Below are positions 16,012-25,079 of a DNA stretch of 64,000 nucleotides, piece after piece. The notes under the pieces were generated by a model. The model did not search any database. It had not been told where the DNA came from and was given only the letters and a program-made list of their open reading frames with translations. The DNA lies in NCBI RefSeq assembly GCF_016756495.1, contig NZ_AP023243.1, positions 682,001 to 746,000 on the forward strand, written 5' to 3'. How positions within the stretch are numbered: position 1 is the first letter of the stretch; each line of letters begins with the position of its first letter. Source of the DNA: Mesorhizobium sp. 113-3-3. Lineage in GTDB: Bacteria; Pseudomonadota; Alphaproteobacteria; Rhizobiales; Rhizobiaceae. The position numbers and the translations under genes are program-made.

Positions 16012-17604
16012 GTGCCCGCCGCCTCCACCACCACCGGGCGCGGCCGGCTTGTTGATCAGCATGGTGAACAGGCCGAGCGTCGCGAACAGCACCGTCAGCA
16101 TGTAGAATACGTCCATGAAAGACAGCAGCGCCGCCTGCTGCTGGACCATGCCCGACAGCTTGGAGATCGCCGCACTGGTGGCATCGAGACCCGTGACCTG
16201 CTCGAAATTGAGCGTCATGTTCTGCAGCTTGGTCTGCGCGGCGGCACTGCCCCACTGCACATGCTCGGCGAGCCTGGCGTAGTGGAAGGCGTTGCGGTCG
16301 ATCAGCACGGTGTTGATGAGGGCAAGGCCGACCGCGCCGCCGAGGTTGCGGGTGAGGTTGAACAGGCCGGACGCATTCTTCAGCCTGTCGGGCGGCAAGG
16401 TGCCGAGCGCGATGTTGTTGATCGGCACCATGCACAGCATCATCGAACAGCCGCGCAGGATCTGCGGGATGAGCAGTTCGTAGAAATCCCAGTCCGCGGT
16501 CAGATGCGTCATCCACCAGGTGCCGGTGGCGAAGCCGAAGAAGCCGATCATCATCATCAGCCGCAAATCCATCTTGCTCGACAGGATGCCGGAGATCGGC
16601 GCGGTGACGAACATCGCCAGGCCGCTGACGAACAGCGCCTCGCCGATCATCATCGAATCGTAGCCACGGATGCGGCCGAGGAAGACCGGGTAGAGATAGG
16701 TCAGACCGTAGAGGCCGATGCCGATGACGAAGGAAAACAGCGAGCCGAAGGCGAAGTTGACGTTGCTGAAGGCCCTGAGATCGACGATCGGCTCCTCGGC
16801 GGTGAAGACGCGCCAGAAGAAGATCACCGCGCCGATGCTCATGACGATGGCGCAGATGAACACGCCCTGGTCCTGCAGCCAGTCATTGTTCGGACCTTCC
16901 TCCAGCACATATTCCATGCAGCCGAGGAAGGCCGCCATGCCGGCGAGGCCCCACCAGTCGAACTTGTTGAACAGCTTGAGGTTGGGCTTGTCGAAATCGA
17001 TCAGCGACCAGGCGGCGGTCGCCACCAGTATGCCCGGCACGACATTGACCAGGAACAGCCAGTGCCATGAAAAGGCGTGGCTGATATAGCCGCCGACGGT
17101 CGGGCCGATGGTCGGCGCCAGCGTCGCCACCAGGCCGATCATCGGCGAGACGATGGCGCGCTTGGAGGGCGGGAAGATGGTGAAGGCCGCGGCAAAGACG
17201 CTGGGGATCATGCCGCCGCCGATGAAGCCCTGCACGGCGCGGTAGACGATCATCTGGTCGATGTTGGTGGCGGTCGCGGCAAGGGCGCTGGCCGCGGTGA
17301 AGCCGGCGGCGGCGATGGTGAATAGGACGCGCGTCGACAGCATGCGGCTGAGGAAGCCCGACAGCGGGATCATGACCACCTCGGCGATCAGATAGGCCGT
17401 CTGCACCCACGGAATTTCATCGGAGCTGGCGCTGAGGCCCGCCTGGATCTCGGCGAGCGAGGCCGACACGATCTGGATGTCCAGGATCGCCATGAACATG
17501 CCGAACACCATCGCCAGGAAAGCGATGACGCGGCGTGTGGAAATGGTGTCAGGGACCGCCGGTCTTGCTGGCGGCGATCCTGCGGTGATGGTTGCGGTTG
17601 CCAT
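16009..17604 (-). CDS. DHA2-family MFS drug efflux transporter (EmrB-like)
   Basis: A 531-aa inner-membrane drug:proton antiporter with 14 predicted transmembrane helices. The motif family is EmrB/QacA: MAILDIQIVSASLAEIQAG in helix 1 and WVQTAYLIAEVVMIPLSGFL in helix 2. The C-terminus ends in seven glycines and a histidine, and the stop codon lies in the RIME-like repeat. It pairs with the HlyD/EmrA-type adaptor upstream (72-bp gap) to form a tripartite pump using an outer-membrane TolC encoded elsewhere. Control is presumably by the divergent TetR gene. Confidence 0.88.
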   Translation of the reverse strand: MATATITAGSPPARPAVPDTISTRRVIAFLAMVFGMFMAILDIQIVSASLAEIQAGLSASSDEIPWVQTAYLIAEVVMIPLSGFLSRMLSTRVLFTIAAAGFTAASALAATATNIDQMIVYRAVQGFIGGGMIPSVFAAAFTIFPPSKRAIVSPMIGLVATLAPTIGPTVGGYISHAFSWHWLFLVNVVPGILVATAAWSLIDFDKPNLKLFNKFDWWGLAGMAAFLGCMEYVLEEGPNNDWLQDQGVFICAIVMSIGAVIFFWRVFTAEEPIVDLRAFSNVNFAFGSLFSFVIGIGLYGLTYLYPVFLGRIRGYDSMMIGEALFVSGLAMFVTAPISGILSSKMDLRLMMMIGFFGFATGTWWMTHLTADWDFYELLIPQILRGCSMMLCMVPINNIALGTLPPDRLKNASGLFNLTRNLGGAVGLALINTVLIDRNAFHYARLAEHVQWGSAAAQTKLQNMTLNFEQVTGLDATSAAISKLSGMVQQQAALLSFMDVFYMLTVLFATLGLFTMLINKPAAPGGGGGGGH

Positions 17605-17676
17605 TTCACGGGCCTCCTTGAGGCCGGCCGGGCGGCCCGGCGCTTCATCAGCCGCCGAGCCACCCTCCGAAAGCGC

Positions 17677-18864
17677 TTAGTTGGTGGTGGCGGCAGGCGC
17701 GGTGCGGCTGTCGACGTTGACGACAACGCTCAGGCCAGCACGCAGCTTGCCGGTCTTCAGGGCATCGGCCGGGACGTCGATGCGGACCGGAACGCGCTGC
17801 ACAACCTTGGTGAAGTTGCCGGTGGCATTTTCAGGCGGCAACAGCGAGAAGACCGCGCCTGACGCCGGAGCGAGCGACGAGACGGTGCCCTGGATGGGGT
17901 GGCCGTCGATGGCGTCGACCGAGATGTTGACCTTCTCGCCGGGAACCAGCCGGGCAAGCTGCGTCTCCTTGAAGTTGGCGACGATGTAGAGCTTGTCCAA
18001 CGGCACGACCACGGCGAGCTTCTGGCCGGGGCTGACAAGGTCGCCCTGTTCGACCGAGCGGTTGCCGACGACGCCGTCATAAGGCGCCTTGAGCACTGTA
18101 AAGGAAAGGTCGCGTGCGGCCTTGTCGCGGCCGAGCTGCAGCGAAGCAAGCGTGCTCGCCGACTCGGCGCGCTGCGCCTCGAACACGCCGATATTGGCCT
18201 GTGCGGCGGCGATCTGCGCATCGGCGCCAACCAGCGCTGCATTGGCCTGGTCGAGCGCGGTCTGCGCGTCGTCCAGTTGCGCCTGCGTGCCGACATGCGT
18301 CTTGACCAGCTGCGCGGCACGCTGCTGGGCACGGGCGGCATTGTCGGCAGCCGCCTGGTCGGCGACCTTCTGCGCCTGGGCCTGCTGCAGGGAAGCCTGC
18401 GCGGCCTTGGTCTGCGCATCGATGCGGTCGAGCGTCTTGGACAATGTGGCGATCTGCGCCTCGGCCTGGGCAACGGCGATCTTGTAGTCGCCATCGTCGA
18501 TCGTCAGCAGCGGATCGCCGGCCTTGACGTGCTGGTTCTCGCTGACCTTGACCTGGTCGACATAGCCGGAGATCTTCGGCGAAACGAACGCCATGTCGGC
18601 CTGGACATAGGCATCGTCCGTCGAGATCATGAAACGGCCCGTGGTCCAGTAGTCGTAGCCATACCAGGCGCCGCCGCTCAGAAGGGCAAGGCCGATGATC
18701 GGCAGCAGGAAGGAGCGCACCGAACGCTTCTTCTTGGCCGGAGCTTCAGCCGCCGGCGGCGGTGCGACGGGGTGGACGGGAATTTCGGGTGCTTCCGTCG
18801 CCGGAGCGACCTTGGCGTTGGGGAAGGGGCGGACTTCGGCAGTGGTGGGCGCGTTCGAGGACAT
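17677..18864 (-). CDS. HlyD-family membrane fusion protein (EmrA-like)
   Basis: A 395-aa periplasmic adaptor. It has a short cytosolic N-terminus rich in Pro/Ala, one membrane anchor (about 49-68), a biotinyl-lipoyl half-motif (DDAYVQADMAFVSPKISGYV), a long Ala/Gln-rich alpha-helical hairpin (about 125-240) and a beta-barrel with GDLVSPGQKLAVVVPLD. It is the first gene of the emrAB-like unit, starting about 26 bp from a TetR-type operator, and partners the EmrB-like transporter. Confidence 0.88.
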   Translation of the reverse strand: MSSNAPTTAEVRPFPNAKVAPATEAPEIPVHPVAPPPAAEAPAKKKRSVRSFLLPIIGLALLSGGAWYGYDYWTTGRFMISTDDAYVQADMAFVSPKISGYVDQVKVSENQHVKAGDPLLTIDDGDYKIAVAQAEAQIATLSKTLDRIDAQTKAAQASLQQAQAQKVADQAAADNAARAQQRAAQLVKTHVGTQAQLDDAQTALDQANAALVGADAQIAAAQANIGVFEAQRAESASTLASLQLGRDKAARDLSFTVLKAPYDGVVGNRSVEQGDLVSPGQKLAVVVPLDKLYIVANFKETQLARLVPGEKVNISVDAIDGHPIQGTVSSLAPASGAVFSLLPPENATGNFTKVVQRVPVRIDVPADALKTGKLRAGLSVVVNVDSRTAPAATTN

Positions 18865-18889
18865 GACATCTCTCTAAAGTAATAATACT

Positions 18890-18969
18890 GAACCGTTCGG
18901 TTCGATCTGGCCGTTGACATAGCGTGAAAAGAGGACCATATCAAGAGGCAATCGAACCGGTTGGTTCGA
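18890..18969. promoter_or_regulatory. Paired TetR operators between emrA-like and tetR genes
   Basis: GAACCG-TT-CGGTTC lies at 18890-18903 and TCGAACC-GGTT-GGTTCGA at 18952-18969. They share the GAACC/GGTTC half-sites and flank a good -35 box TTGACA (18914-18919) that could pair with CATATC (18937-18942) for rightward tetR transcription. The layout is that of a self-regulated divergent efflux operon. Confidence 0.65.
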
Positions 18970-18992
18970 ATTATTTTCGAGGTGTGACTTTA

Positions 18993-19727
18993 ATGGCCGA
19001 GACAACGCCTGACGTCGAAACCGACAACTGCAACGACTTGCTGGAAAGCCTGCGCCGCGGGCGGCCGGCGGCAGGACAGGATCCGGTCAAGCGCAGCCAG
19101 ATCATCGAAGGCGCCCGCCGTGTCTTCATAGACAAGGGCTTCGAGGCCGCTTCGATGAACGACATCACGCGCGAAGCCGGCGTGTCGAAAGGCACAATCT
19201 ATGTTTACTTCGCCAACAAGGAAGAGCTGTTCGAAGCGCTGATCGAGGAAGAGCGCGGCACCATCTTCAAGAACATGTACGACATGCTGGACCGCGCCGA
19301 CGATCTGCGCCAGACGCTGGTGAAGTTCGGCAAGGTGCTGTCCATGAAGATCACCTCGGCCAGGGTGATCCAGGCGCAGCGCACGGTGATCGGCGCGTCC
19401 GACAGGATCCCCGATATGGGCGCGCGGTTTTACGAACGCGGCCCCAAACGTGGCCATGACAAGGTGGTGGAGTTCCTCAATGCCGCCATCGAACGCGGCA
19501 TGCTCAAGATCGACGATGTCGATCTTGCCGCCTACCAGTTCACCGAACTGTGCCTGGCCGGCCTCTTCCGGCAGTGCATCTTCGCCTACCGCACCAAGGC
19601 TCCGAGCCAGGAAGAGATCGACCACATCGTCAGGTCGGGCGTCGACATCTTCCTGAAGGCTTACGGCACCGAAAGGCTGGCGGAGGAAGAACGCCACCAG
19701 ATGATTGCGCTGGAGGCAAAGGCCTAG
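18993..19727 (+). CDS. TetR family regulator of the emrAB-like pump
   Basis: A 244-aa TetR-family repressor. The N-terminal HTH domain (about 30-80) contains ARRVFIDKGFEAASMNDITR and GVSKGTIYVYFANKEELF. The C-terminal region is a TetR_C-type helical ligand domain. I chose the ATG at 18993, which gives the common MAETTPDVE start; an upstream in-frame start at 18924 would lie inside the operator region. It is divergent from the EmrA-like gene with two palindromes between them. Its stop codon is contributed by the end of a RIME-like repeat. Confidence 0.87.
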   Translation: MAETTPDVETDNCNDLLESLRRGRPAAGQDPVKRSQIIEGARRVFIDKGFEAASMNDITREAGVSKGTIYVYFANKEELFEALIEEERGTIFKNMYDMLDRADDLRQTLVKFGKVLSMKITSARVIQAQRTVIGASDRIPDMGARFYERGPKRGHDKVVEFLNAAIERGMLKIDDVDLAAYQFTELCLAGLFRQCIFAYRTKAPSQEEIDHIVRSGVDIFLKAYGTERLAEEERHQMIALEAKA

Positions 19728-19828
19728 GGCGTTTCACCGTTTCGTGGAAACGGCGAACCGTTCTATCTCTTTGTCGTGACGCAATTCCCAACGGAAAACG
19801 CTACGCGCTTTTTCCTGGAATTGCTTTA
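19724..19828 (-). repeat. RIME-like mosaic repeat, copy B (full length)
   Basis: A complete ~105-bp two-palindrome element that fills the whole gap between convergent tetR and ysxC. Palindrome 1 (GCAATTCC/GGAATTGC arms) abuts the ysxC stop; palindrome 2 (CCGTTTC/GAAACGG arms) abuts the tetR stop. Both stop codons lie inside its ends. It probably acts as a bidirectional terminator. Confidence 0.75.
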
Positions 19829-20485
19829 GCCGCCATTGGCTGCAAGCACGATCGCGGCCTGCAACTCCTCCAGCCCCTCGCCCTTTTCCGACGACGTCGC
19901 CAGAACGAACGGAAACGCCGCCGGCCGCTTCTTGATCTTTTGCAGCGTCTCCTCGATCAGCCGCGGCACTCCGGCGACCTTGATCTTGTCGGTCTTGGTC
20001 AGCACGATCTGGTAGGACACCGCCGCCTTGTCGAGCAGCGACAGCACCTCCTCGTCCTTGGTCTTGATGCCGTGGCGGGCGTCGATCAGCACATAGACCC
20101 GCTTCAGCGTCACCCGGCCCTTGAGATAGTCGAAGACAAGTTTGGTCCACTCGTCGACCTTCTCCTTGGGCGCGGTGGCGTAGCCGTAGCCCGGCATGTC
20201 GACCAGCGCCATCGGCGGCAGGTCGGCGCCCTCGCCCGAAAATCCGCCCGGCACGAAATAGTTGAGTTCCTGCGTGCGCCCCGGCGTGTTGGAGGTGCGC
20301 GCCAGCCCCTTCTGGTTGACCAGCGCGTTGATCAGCGACGACTTGCCGACATTGGAGCGGCCGGCAAAGGCAATTTCCGGCGGCCCTTCCGGCGGCAGGA
20401 ACTTCATGGCGGGCACGCCGCGGATGAAGATCCACCCGCGCGTGAACAGGTCGGTGGTGATCACAGTGCTGTTCAGAGCGTTCAA
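19826..20485 (-). CDS. ysxC: Ribosome-biogenesis GTP-binding protein YsxC/EngB
   Basis: A 219-aa essential GTPase needed for 50S subunit assembly. G1 is [10 protein letters not shown], the G3 region is DMPGYGYA, and G4 is TKTDK; the switch segment [11 protein letters not shown] is typical. No ATG fits the N-terminus; the best start is TTG at 20485, preceded by GGAGG and overlapping the upstream stop as TTGA. It lies directly downstream of a CatB-like acetyltransferase gene and is separated from yidC by about 5.3 kb of accessory genes. Confidence 0.93.
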   Translation of the reverse strand: MNALNSTVITTDLFTRGWIFIRGVPAMKFLPPEGPPEIAFAGRSNVGKSSLINALVNQKGLARTSNTPGRTQELNYFVPGGFSGEGADLPPMALVDMPGYGYATAPKEKVDEWTKLVFDYLKGRVTLKRVYVLIDARHGIKTKDEEVLSLLDKAAVSYQIVLTKTDKIKVAGVPRLIEETLQKIKKRPAAFPFVLATSSEKGEGLEELQAAIVLAANGG

Positions 20486-21120
20486 GCTGCTGCCTCCAGA
20501 AGAGAGATATTGGCGCCCCTGATGGCATCGAGGTTGCGGCCGATCTTGTCCACCGGCCAGTGCCACCATGCCAGTGCCAGCAGCCGCCTGATCGTCCTGT
20601 CGTCGAAACGCATCTTCACCACCTTGGCCGCGTTGCCGGCGACAGTGGCATAGGGCGGCACATCGTGCGTCACCACGGATTTGGCGGCGATGATGGCGCC
20701 ATGGCCGATTTCCACGCCGGGCAGGATAACCGCTTCCATGCCGATCCAGACATCGCTGCCGACCACCGTGTCGCCGCGCACCTCCTTCGACCATGTCGCC
20801 GGGTCGAACCCCTTTTCCCAGCCATGGCCGAAAATGTTGAACGGATAGGTGGAAAACCCGGACATGGCGTGGTTGGCGCCGTTCATGATGAAGCGCGCGC
20901 CTTCGGCGATGGCGCAGAACTTGCCGATGATGAGCTTGTCGCCGATGAAGGGATAGTGGTGCAGCACGCATTTCTGCGCGAATTTGTCCGGGCCGTCCGG
21001 GTCGTCATAATAGGTGAAGTCGCCGATCTCGATGTTCGGCTCCGTCACCAGCGGTTTCAGGAAGCCGACGCGCGTGTGCATCGGGATCGGGTGCTTGATA
21101 TCGGGGTTGGGTCCGTCCAT
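20482..21120 (-). CDS. CatB-related O-acetyltransferase (xenobiotic acetyltransferase type)
   Basis: A 212-aa left-handed beta-helix acetyltransferase of the VatD/CatB-like group. It has hexapeptide repeats ([32 protein letters not shown] spans roughly 118-150), the loop [18 protein letters not shown] with a candidate catalytic His, and the C-terminal WWHWPVDKI. Family members acetylate streptogramins or chloramphenicol, but most genomic homologs have unknown acceptors. Its stop overlaps the ysxC start (TTGA), so it drives ysxC translation. A resistance function is not shown. Confidence 0.83.
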   Translation of the reverse strand: MDGPNPDIKHPIPMHTRVGFLKPLVTEPNIEIGDFTYYDDPDGPDKFAQKCVLHHYPFIGDKLIIGKFCAIAEGARFIMNGANHAMSGFSTYPFNIFGHGWEKGFDPATWSKEVRGDTVVGSDVWIGMEAVILPGVEIGHGAIIAAKSVVTHDVPPYATVAGNAAKVVKMRFDDRTIRRLLALAWWHWPVDKIGRNLDAIRGANISLLEAAA

Positions 21121-21243
21121 GTCGGTTCGTCCAGGAAATTGGCAGACAAGCGCATCCCGCTACCGGAGGCGCCTGGTCAAAATAACGTGATCCGCCCTAT
21201 AGCACCAATCGGCCGGGGAGCGAGTCTTGCGTGACGAACAGGC

Positions 21244-21558
21244 TCATTTGTTGCCGCGGCAGATCACGATCGGATTGGACAGCGCGCTGTCGAAACCGCT
21301 GCCCTGGTAGACGGTGACATTCGAGGCGCCGGGCGGCAACAGGAACGTGCCTTCGACGACTTTCTGATCGCCCGCCATCGTGTGGAGAGCCCAGCTAAAC
21401 GTGCAGAATTGCGGCGGTGCCGCAGGTTCGACGTGGCTGCAGTTAAGCTGCGCGCCCCCCAGCATGGCCGCACCGCCGCAGCTCACCGCTTGCTTTGCCA
21501 CCGCGATGCCTGGCCACCCGGCGAGAGCCGTCACGGCTGCGATCCTGATCCAGTTCAT
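21244..21558 (-). CDS. Small secreted hypothetical protein
   Basis: A 104-aa protein with a Sec signal peptide (MNWIRIAAVTALAGWPGIAVAK, cleavage near 21). The mature part has four cysteines (SCGGAAM, LNCSHV, FCTFSW, VICRGNK), suggesting two disulfides in the periplasm. I recognise no family. It is monocistronic on the minus strand, upstream of the acetyltransferase with a 120-bp gap. Confidence 0.55.
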   Translation of the reverse strand: MNWIRIAAVTALAGWPGIAVAKQAVSCGGAAMLGGAQLNCSHVEPAAPPQFCTFSWALHTMAGDQKVVEGTFLLPPGASNVTVYQGSGFDSALSNPIVICRGNK

Positions 21559-21735
21559 CGTCGAAATCCTTGCCGGAAAATTCGCGCCGCCGGGGCGCCT
21601 CTTCCGTGTCGTGGCCCATGCGATTTTTGGTCAGCGCGGCTTAGTCCGTCTTGCGCGCGCCGTCCAGCAGGATTATGTGCATGATGATAATAAGCATGCT
21701 CACGAAAACTTGTCCATCGATCCCGACCTGCTCCC

Positions 21736-22041
21736 ATGTCCTCCTCGCCCCCTATCAGCTTCGTGCTGCACGACGTCGCGCGCCTGCTTCGAAAGCGGTT
21801 CGAGCAGCGTTCGCGAACATCGGGGCTGAGCCGAGCCCAATCGGCCTGGCTGCCTCACCTGAGCTCGCAGGCCCGCCCGCCGCTCGAGATCATGCCCGGC
21901 AATGGCCAGAGAACACGAGGCGAGGCCTTCGCCGGCCGTTCGCCTGAAACACGGCAGCATCCGCTGCAAACCTTGATCAAATCCAATCTGCTCGCGGCCT
22001 GCACACAGCCAGCCGTCGACCGGGAGAAAGTCCATGGCTGA
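21736..22041 (+). CDS. MarR-like protein with internal deletion of the DNA-binding domain
   Basis: A 101-aa frame with a MarR-type N-terminus (SFVLHDVARLLRKRFEQRSR, residues 7-26, then SGLSRAQ) and a MarR-type C-terminal helix ending NLLAACTQPAVDREKVHG. The ~55 residues that should form the winged HTH are missing. The frame remains open and overlaps the next gene by 8 bp. It is probably the degraded EmrR-like repressor of the downstream efflux pair, consisting only of dimerisation helices. It could be a dead gene still serving translational coupling, or a dominant-negative peptide. The alignment to full-length relatives is from memory. Confidence 0.5.
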   Translation: MSSSPPISFVLHDVARLLRKRFEQRSRTSGLSRAQSAWLPHLSSQARPPLEIMPGNGQRTRGEAFAGRSPETRQHPLQTLIKSNLLAACTQPAVDREKVHG

Positions 22042-23329
22042 TTCAGCATCCCCCAAGAAACCCGCCGAAGACGCCCCTGCCACGGGTCGCGCTGGCGACC
22101 AGATCATCCGGCTGGACAGCGAGCGCGAACAGAGGCGCGCCAATGCCGCCATCGACACTGGCGAGTTGGAAGCCCCGGTCGCGCCGCAGCCCGCGGCACT
22201 CGAGGCGCCGGCCAAGGAGCCGCAGCCGGCCCCTATCGCCGTTGCTCCTCCCGCTCCTGCCCCGGTCAAGCCGAAGCGCAGCCTCAAACGGCCGGTGCTG
22301 TTTGCGCTGCTTCCCATCGCGCTGGCCGTCGGCGGCTACTACTACGTCACCGGCGGGCAGGTGATGACGACCGACAATGCCTACATCCAGGCGCAGTCGC
22401 TCGGCGTGTCCACCGACGTCTCCGGCACCGTGCAGGAGATCGACGTGCGCGAGAACCAGGCGGTGAAGAAGGGCGACGTGCTGTTCCGCCTGCGGCCGGC
22501 CTCCTTCGAAACCGCTCTCGCCGCCGCTCAGGCTCAGCTCGGGACCGTGCGCAACCAGGTGCTGACCCTGCAGGCGAGCTACCAGCAGTCGCTGGCGCAG
22601 ATCGAACAGGCCGAGGCCGACATTCCCTATTACGAGGCCGCCTTCCAGCGGCAGCAGGACCTGCTCAAGACCTCCACCGCCTCCAAGGCATCTTTCGACA
22701 GCGCCCAGCACGACCTCGTCGCGGCGCGCCAGAAAGTGGACGTCGCCAAGGCGCAGGCGCAGGCCACGCTTGCCCAGCTGGGCGGCGACGCCGACCAGCC
22801 CGTGGAGAAGAACCCGTTCTACCTGCAGGCCCGGTCGGGCGTCGACGACGCGCAGCGTAACCTTGCCGATTCCGTGGTCAAGGCGCCGTTCGACGGCGTC
22901 GTCACCAATGTCGACGCGCTTCAGGTCGGCAAATATCTGCCGGCTTCGCAGCCGGCCTTCAGCCTGGTGTCGTCGACCGATCTGTGGATCGAGGCGGAAC
23001 CGAAGGAAACCGAGCTGACCTATGTGCGGCCGGGACAGACGGCGACGATCAGCGTCGACACCTATCCGGGTGCCGTCTGGCACGGCACGGTTGCCTCGAT
23101 CAGCCCGGCCTCGTCGTCGAGCTTCTCGCTGCTGCCGGCGCAGAACACCACCGGCAACTGGGTCAAGGTCGTGCAGCGCATCCCGATGCGCGTGACGGTC
23201 GACGATGCCAAGGGCATGCCGCCGCTGCGCGGCGGCATGAGCGTCGTGGTCGACGTCGAGACCGGCCATACGCGCGGCCTGCCGGACTTCATCACCAACC
23301 TCATCGACCGGTTCGGACAAAAATCATGA
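22034..23329 (+). CDS. HlyD-family membrane fusion protein (second EmrA-like)
   Basis: A 431-aa adaptor with a long Pro/Ala-rich cytosolic N-terminus (about 1-85), a single membrane helix (about 89-106), the lipoyl half-motif TDNAYIQAQSLGVSTDVSG, a coiled-coil hairpin (about 160-275) and a beta-barrel tail. It partners the following DHA2 transporter, whose ATG overlaps its stop (ATGA). It overlaps the HTH-less MarR gene upstream, as in emrRAB-type operons. It is clearly divergent from the EmrA-like protein at 17.7 kb, so it is not a recent duplicate. Confidence 0.88.
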   Translation: MADSASPKKPAEDAPATGRAGDQIIRLDSEREQRRANAAIDTGELEAPVAPQPAALEAPAKEPQPAPIAVAPPAPAPVKPKRSLKRPVLFALLPIALAVGGYYYVTGGQVMTTDNAYIQAQSLGVSTDVSGTVQEIDVRENQAVKKGDVLFRLRPASFETALAAAQAQLGTVRNQVLTLQASYQQSLAQIEQAEADIPYYEAAFQRQQDLLKTSTASKASFDSAQHDLVAARQKVDVAKAQAQATLAQLGGDADQPVEKNPFYLQARSGVDDAQRNLADSVVKAPFDGVVTNVDALQVGKYLPASQPAFSLVSSTDLWIEAEPKETELTYVRPGQTATISVDTYPGAVWHGTVASISPASSSSFSLLPAQNTTGNWVKVVQRIPMRVTVDDAKGMPPLRGGMSVVVDVETGHTRGLPDFITNLIDRFGQKS

Positions 23330-24873
23330 CCAGCGCGGCCGCGGCAGGTGCCACACCGGTGGTCGCCAATCGCGGCGCCATCACGGCCTGCGTCATCCTG
23401 GCCGTCATCATGCAGGCGCTGGACACGACGATCGCCAATGTGGCGCTGCCCTACATACAGGGCAGCGTTTCGGCCAGCGCCGACCAGATCAACTGGGTGC
23501 TGACCTCCTACATCGTCGCGGCGGCGGTGATGACGCCGCCCTCGGGCTATCTTGCCAACCGTTTCGGCCGCAAGCGTATCCTGTTGACCTCGATCACCGG
23601 CTTCGTCGTCGCCTCGGTGCTGTGCGGCTTCGCGCAGTCGCTGCCGCAGATCGTCGGCTTCCGCCTGCTGCAAGGCCTGTTCGGCGCGGCGCTGGTGCCG
23701 CTGTCGCAGTCGATCCTGCTCGACATCTACAGCGTGGAAGAGCGCGGCTCGGCAATGGCGCTGTTCGGCGTTTCGGTGATGGTCGGGCCGGTGCTCGGTC
23801 CGGTCATCGGCGGCTGGCTCACCGAGAATGTCTCCTGGCGCTGGGTGTTCTACATCAACGTACCGATCGGAGCGCTGGCTTTCGCCGGCGTGTCGCTGTT
23901 CGTCCTGGAAACCAAGCTCGACATCAAGGCAAGGCTGGACTGGCTGGGCTTCGGCATGCTCAGCATCACCATCGCGGCGCTGCAGATGTTTCTCGACCGC
24001 GGCGAGCAGCTCAACTGGTTCTCGTCGTCCGAGATCATCGTCGAGGCGCTGATCTGCGCGTCGGCCTTCTACATCTTCCTCGTCCACATCTTCACAGCCA
24101 AGAACACCTTCGTGAATCCGCGGCTGTTCCTGGACCGGAATTTCGCCGTCGGCATGATCTTCATCTTCATCATCGGCATCACCTATCTCGCCTCGCTGGC
24201 GCTGATGACGCCCTATCTGCAGACGCTGATGGGTTATCCGGTGGTGACGGCCGGCATCGTCATGGGCCCGCGCGGCCTCGGCACGATGGCGTGCATGTTC
24301 CTGGTCGGCAGGCTGATCGGCAAGGTGGATACGCGATGGCTGCTGTTGATCGGCCTCGCGATCACCGCGTGGGCGATGTACGACATGACCGGCTGGACCC
24401 CCGACGTCTCGCAATGGACCATCATCAGCACCGGCTTCATCCAGGGCGCGGGGCTCGGCTTCCTGTTCGTGCCGCTGACCACCATCACCTTCGCCACGCT
24501 GGCGCCCGAGCGGCGCGCGGAGGGCACCGGTCTCTACAATCTGTCGCGCAACATCGGCTCCAGCGTCGGCATCTCGGTGGTCACCGCGCTCCTGACGCAG
24601 AATGTGCAGATCAACCATGCCAATATCGCCGCCTATGTGACGCCCCTCAACCAGGCGTTCGGCAACCCGGCGATCGCGCAGGCGATGAACCCCTACACCG
24701 CGGCCGGCCGCGCGGCACTTGATGGCGTGGTGACGCTGCAGGCGACTGTCATCAGCTACATGGACGATTTCAAGCTGATGATGATCCTGTCGCTGGCCGC
24801 CATCCCGCTGGTGCTTCTGCTGCGCAAGCCAGGCACGCCGGCCAAGGTCGACCACAGCGCCGTGATGGAATGA
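23326..24873 (+). CDS. DHA2-family MFS drug efflux transporter (second EmrB-like)
   Basis: A 515-aa 14-helix multidrug transporter. Motifs are QALDTTIANVALPYIQGS (helix 1), NWVLTSYIVAAAVMTPPSGY (helix 2) and GFRLLQGLFGAALVPLSQS (antiporter motif C region). It starts at the ATG that overlaps the HlyD stop. Together with the HlyD protein and an unlinked TolC it should export hydrophobic toxins; the substrate is unknown. With the neighbouring MarR lacking its HTH, expression may be derepressed (inference). Confidence 0.88.
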   Translation: MTSAAAAGATPVVANRGAITACVILAVIMQALDTTIANVALPYIQGSVSASADQINWVLTSYIVAAAVMTPPSGYLANRFGRKRILLTSITGFVVASVLCGFAQSLPQIVGFRLLQGLFGAALVPLSQSILLDIYSVEERGSAMALFGVSVMVGPVLGPVIGGWLTENVSWRWVFYINVPIGALAFAGVSLFVLETKLDIKARLDWLGFGMLSITIAALQMFLDRGEQLNWFSSSEIIVEALICASAFYIFLVHIFTAKNTFVNPRLFLDRNFAVGMIFIFIIGITYLASLALMTPYLQTLMGYPVVTAGIVMGPRGLGTMACMFLVGRLIGKVDTRWLLLIGLAITAWAMYDMTGWTPDVSQWTIISTGFIQGAGLGFLFVPLTTITFATLAPERRAEGTGLYNLSRNIGSSVGISVVTALLTQNVQINHANIAAYVTPLNQAFGNPAIAQAMNPYTAAGRAALDGVVTLQATVISYMDDFKLMMILSLAAIPLVLLLRKPGTPAKVDHSAVME

Positions 24874-24937
24874 AGGCCGGAAGCGGTCGAGGTTGGACCG
24901 CTGAACCCCACCCGCCTTTACGATACGCAAAATGAAA

Positions 24938-24970
24938 CCGGGGCCCTGTGAGGGACTTACAGGACCCCGG
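24938..24970. terminator. Hairpin between convergent MFS and fasciclin genes
   Basis: CCGGGGCCCTGT and ACAGGACCCCGG form an imperfect long stem around a GAGGGACTT loop, located between the convergent efflux operon and the second fasciclin gene. No strong T-tract follows. Confidence 0.45.
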
Positions 24971-25079
24971 CCTCGCCGAAAACGACTTCCCCAAGAAATA
25001 TGGCACCTCGTCATGAGGCGGGGATGGCAGACCGAGAAAGCCCCAACCGGCTGCCACTGCCCCCTTTCGCCGGAAGTCG

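Noticed and set aside
16009..16050. Seven-glycine tail of the EmrB-like protein as a frameshift artefact
   Set aside because: The codons stay in frame to a stop inside the adjacent repeat and the upstream helices are complete; a low-complexity tail is plausible.
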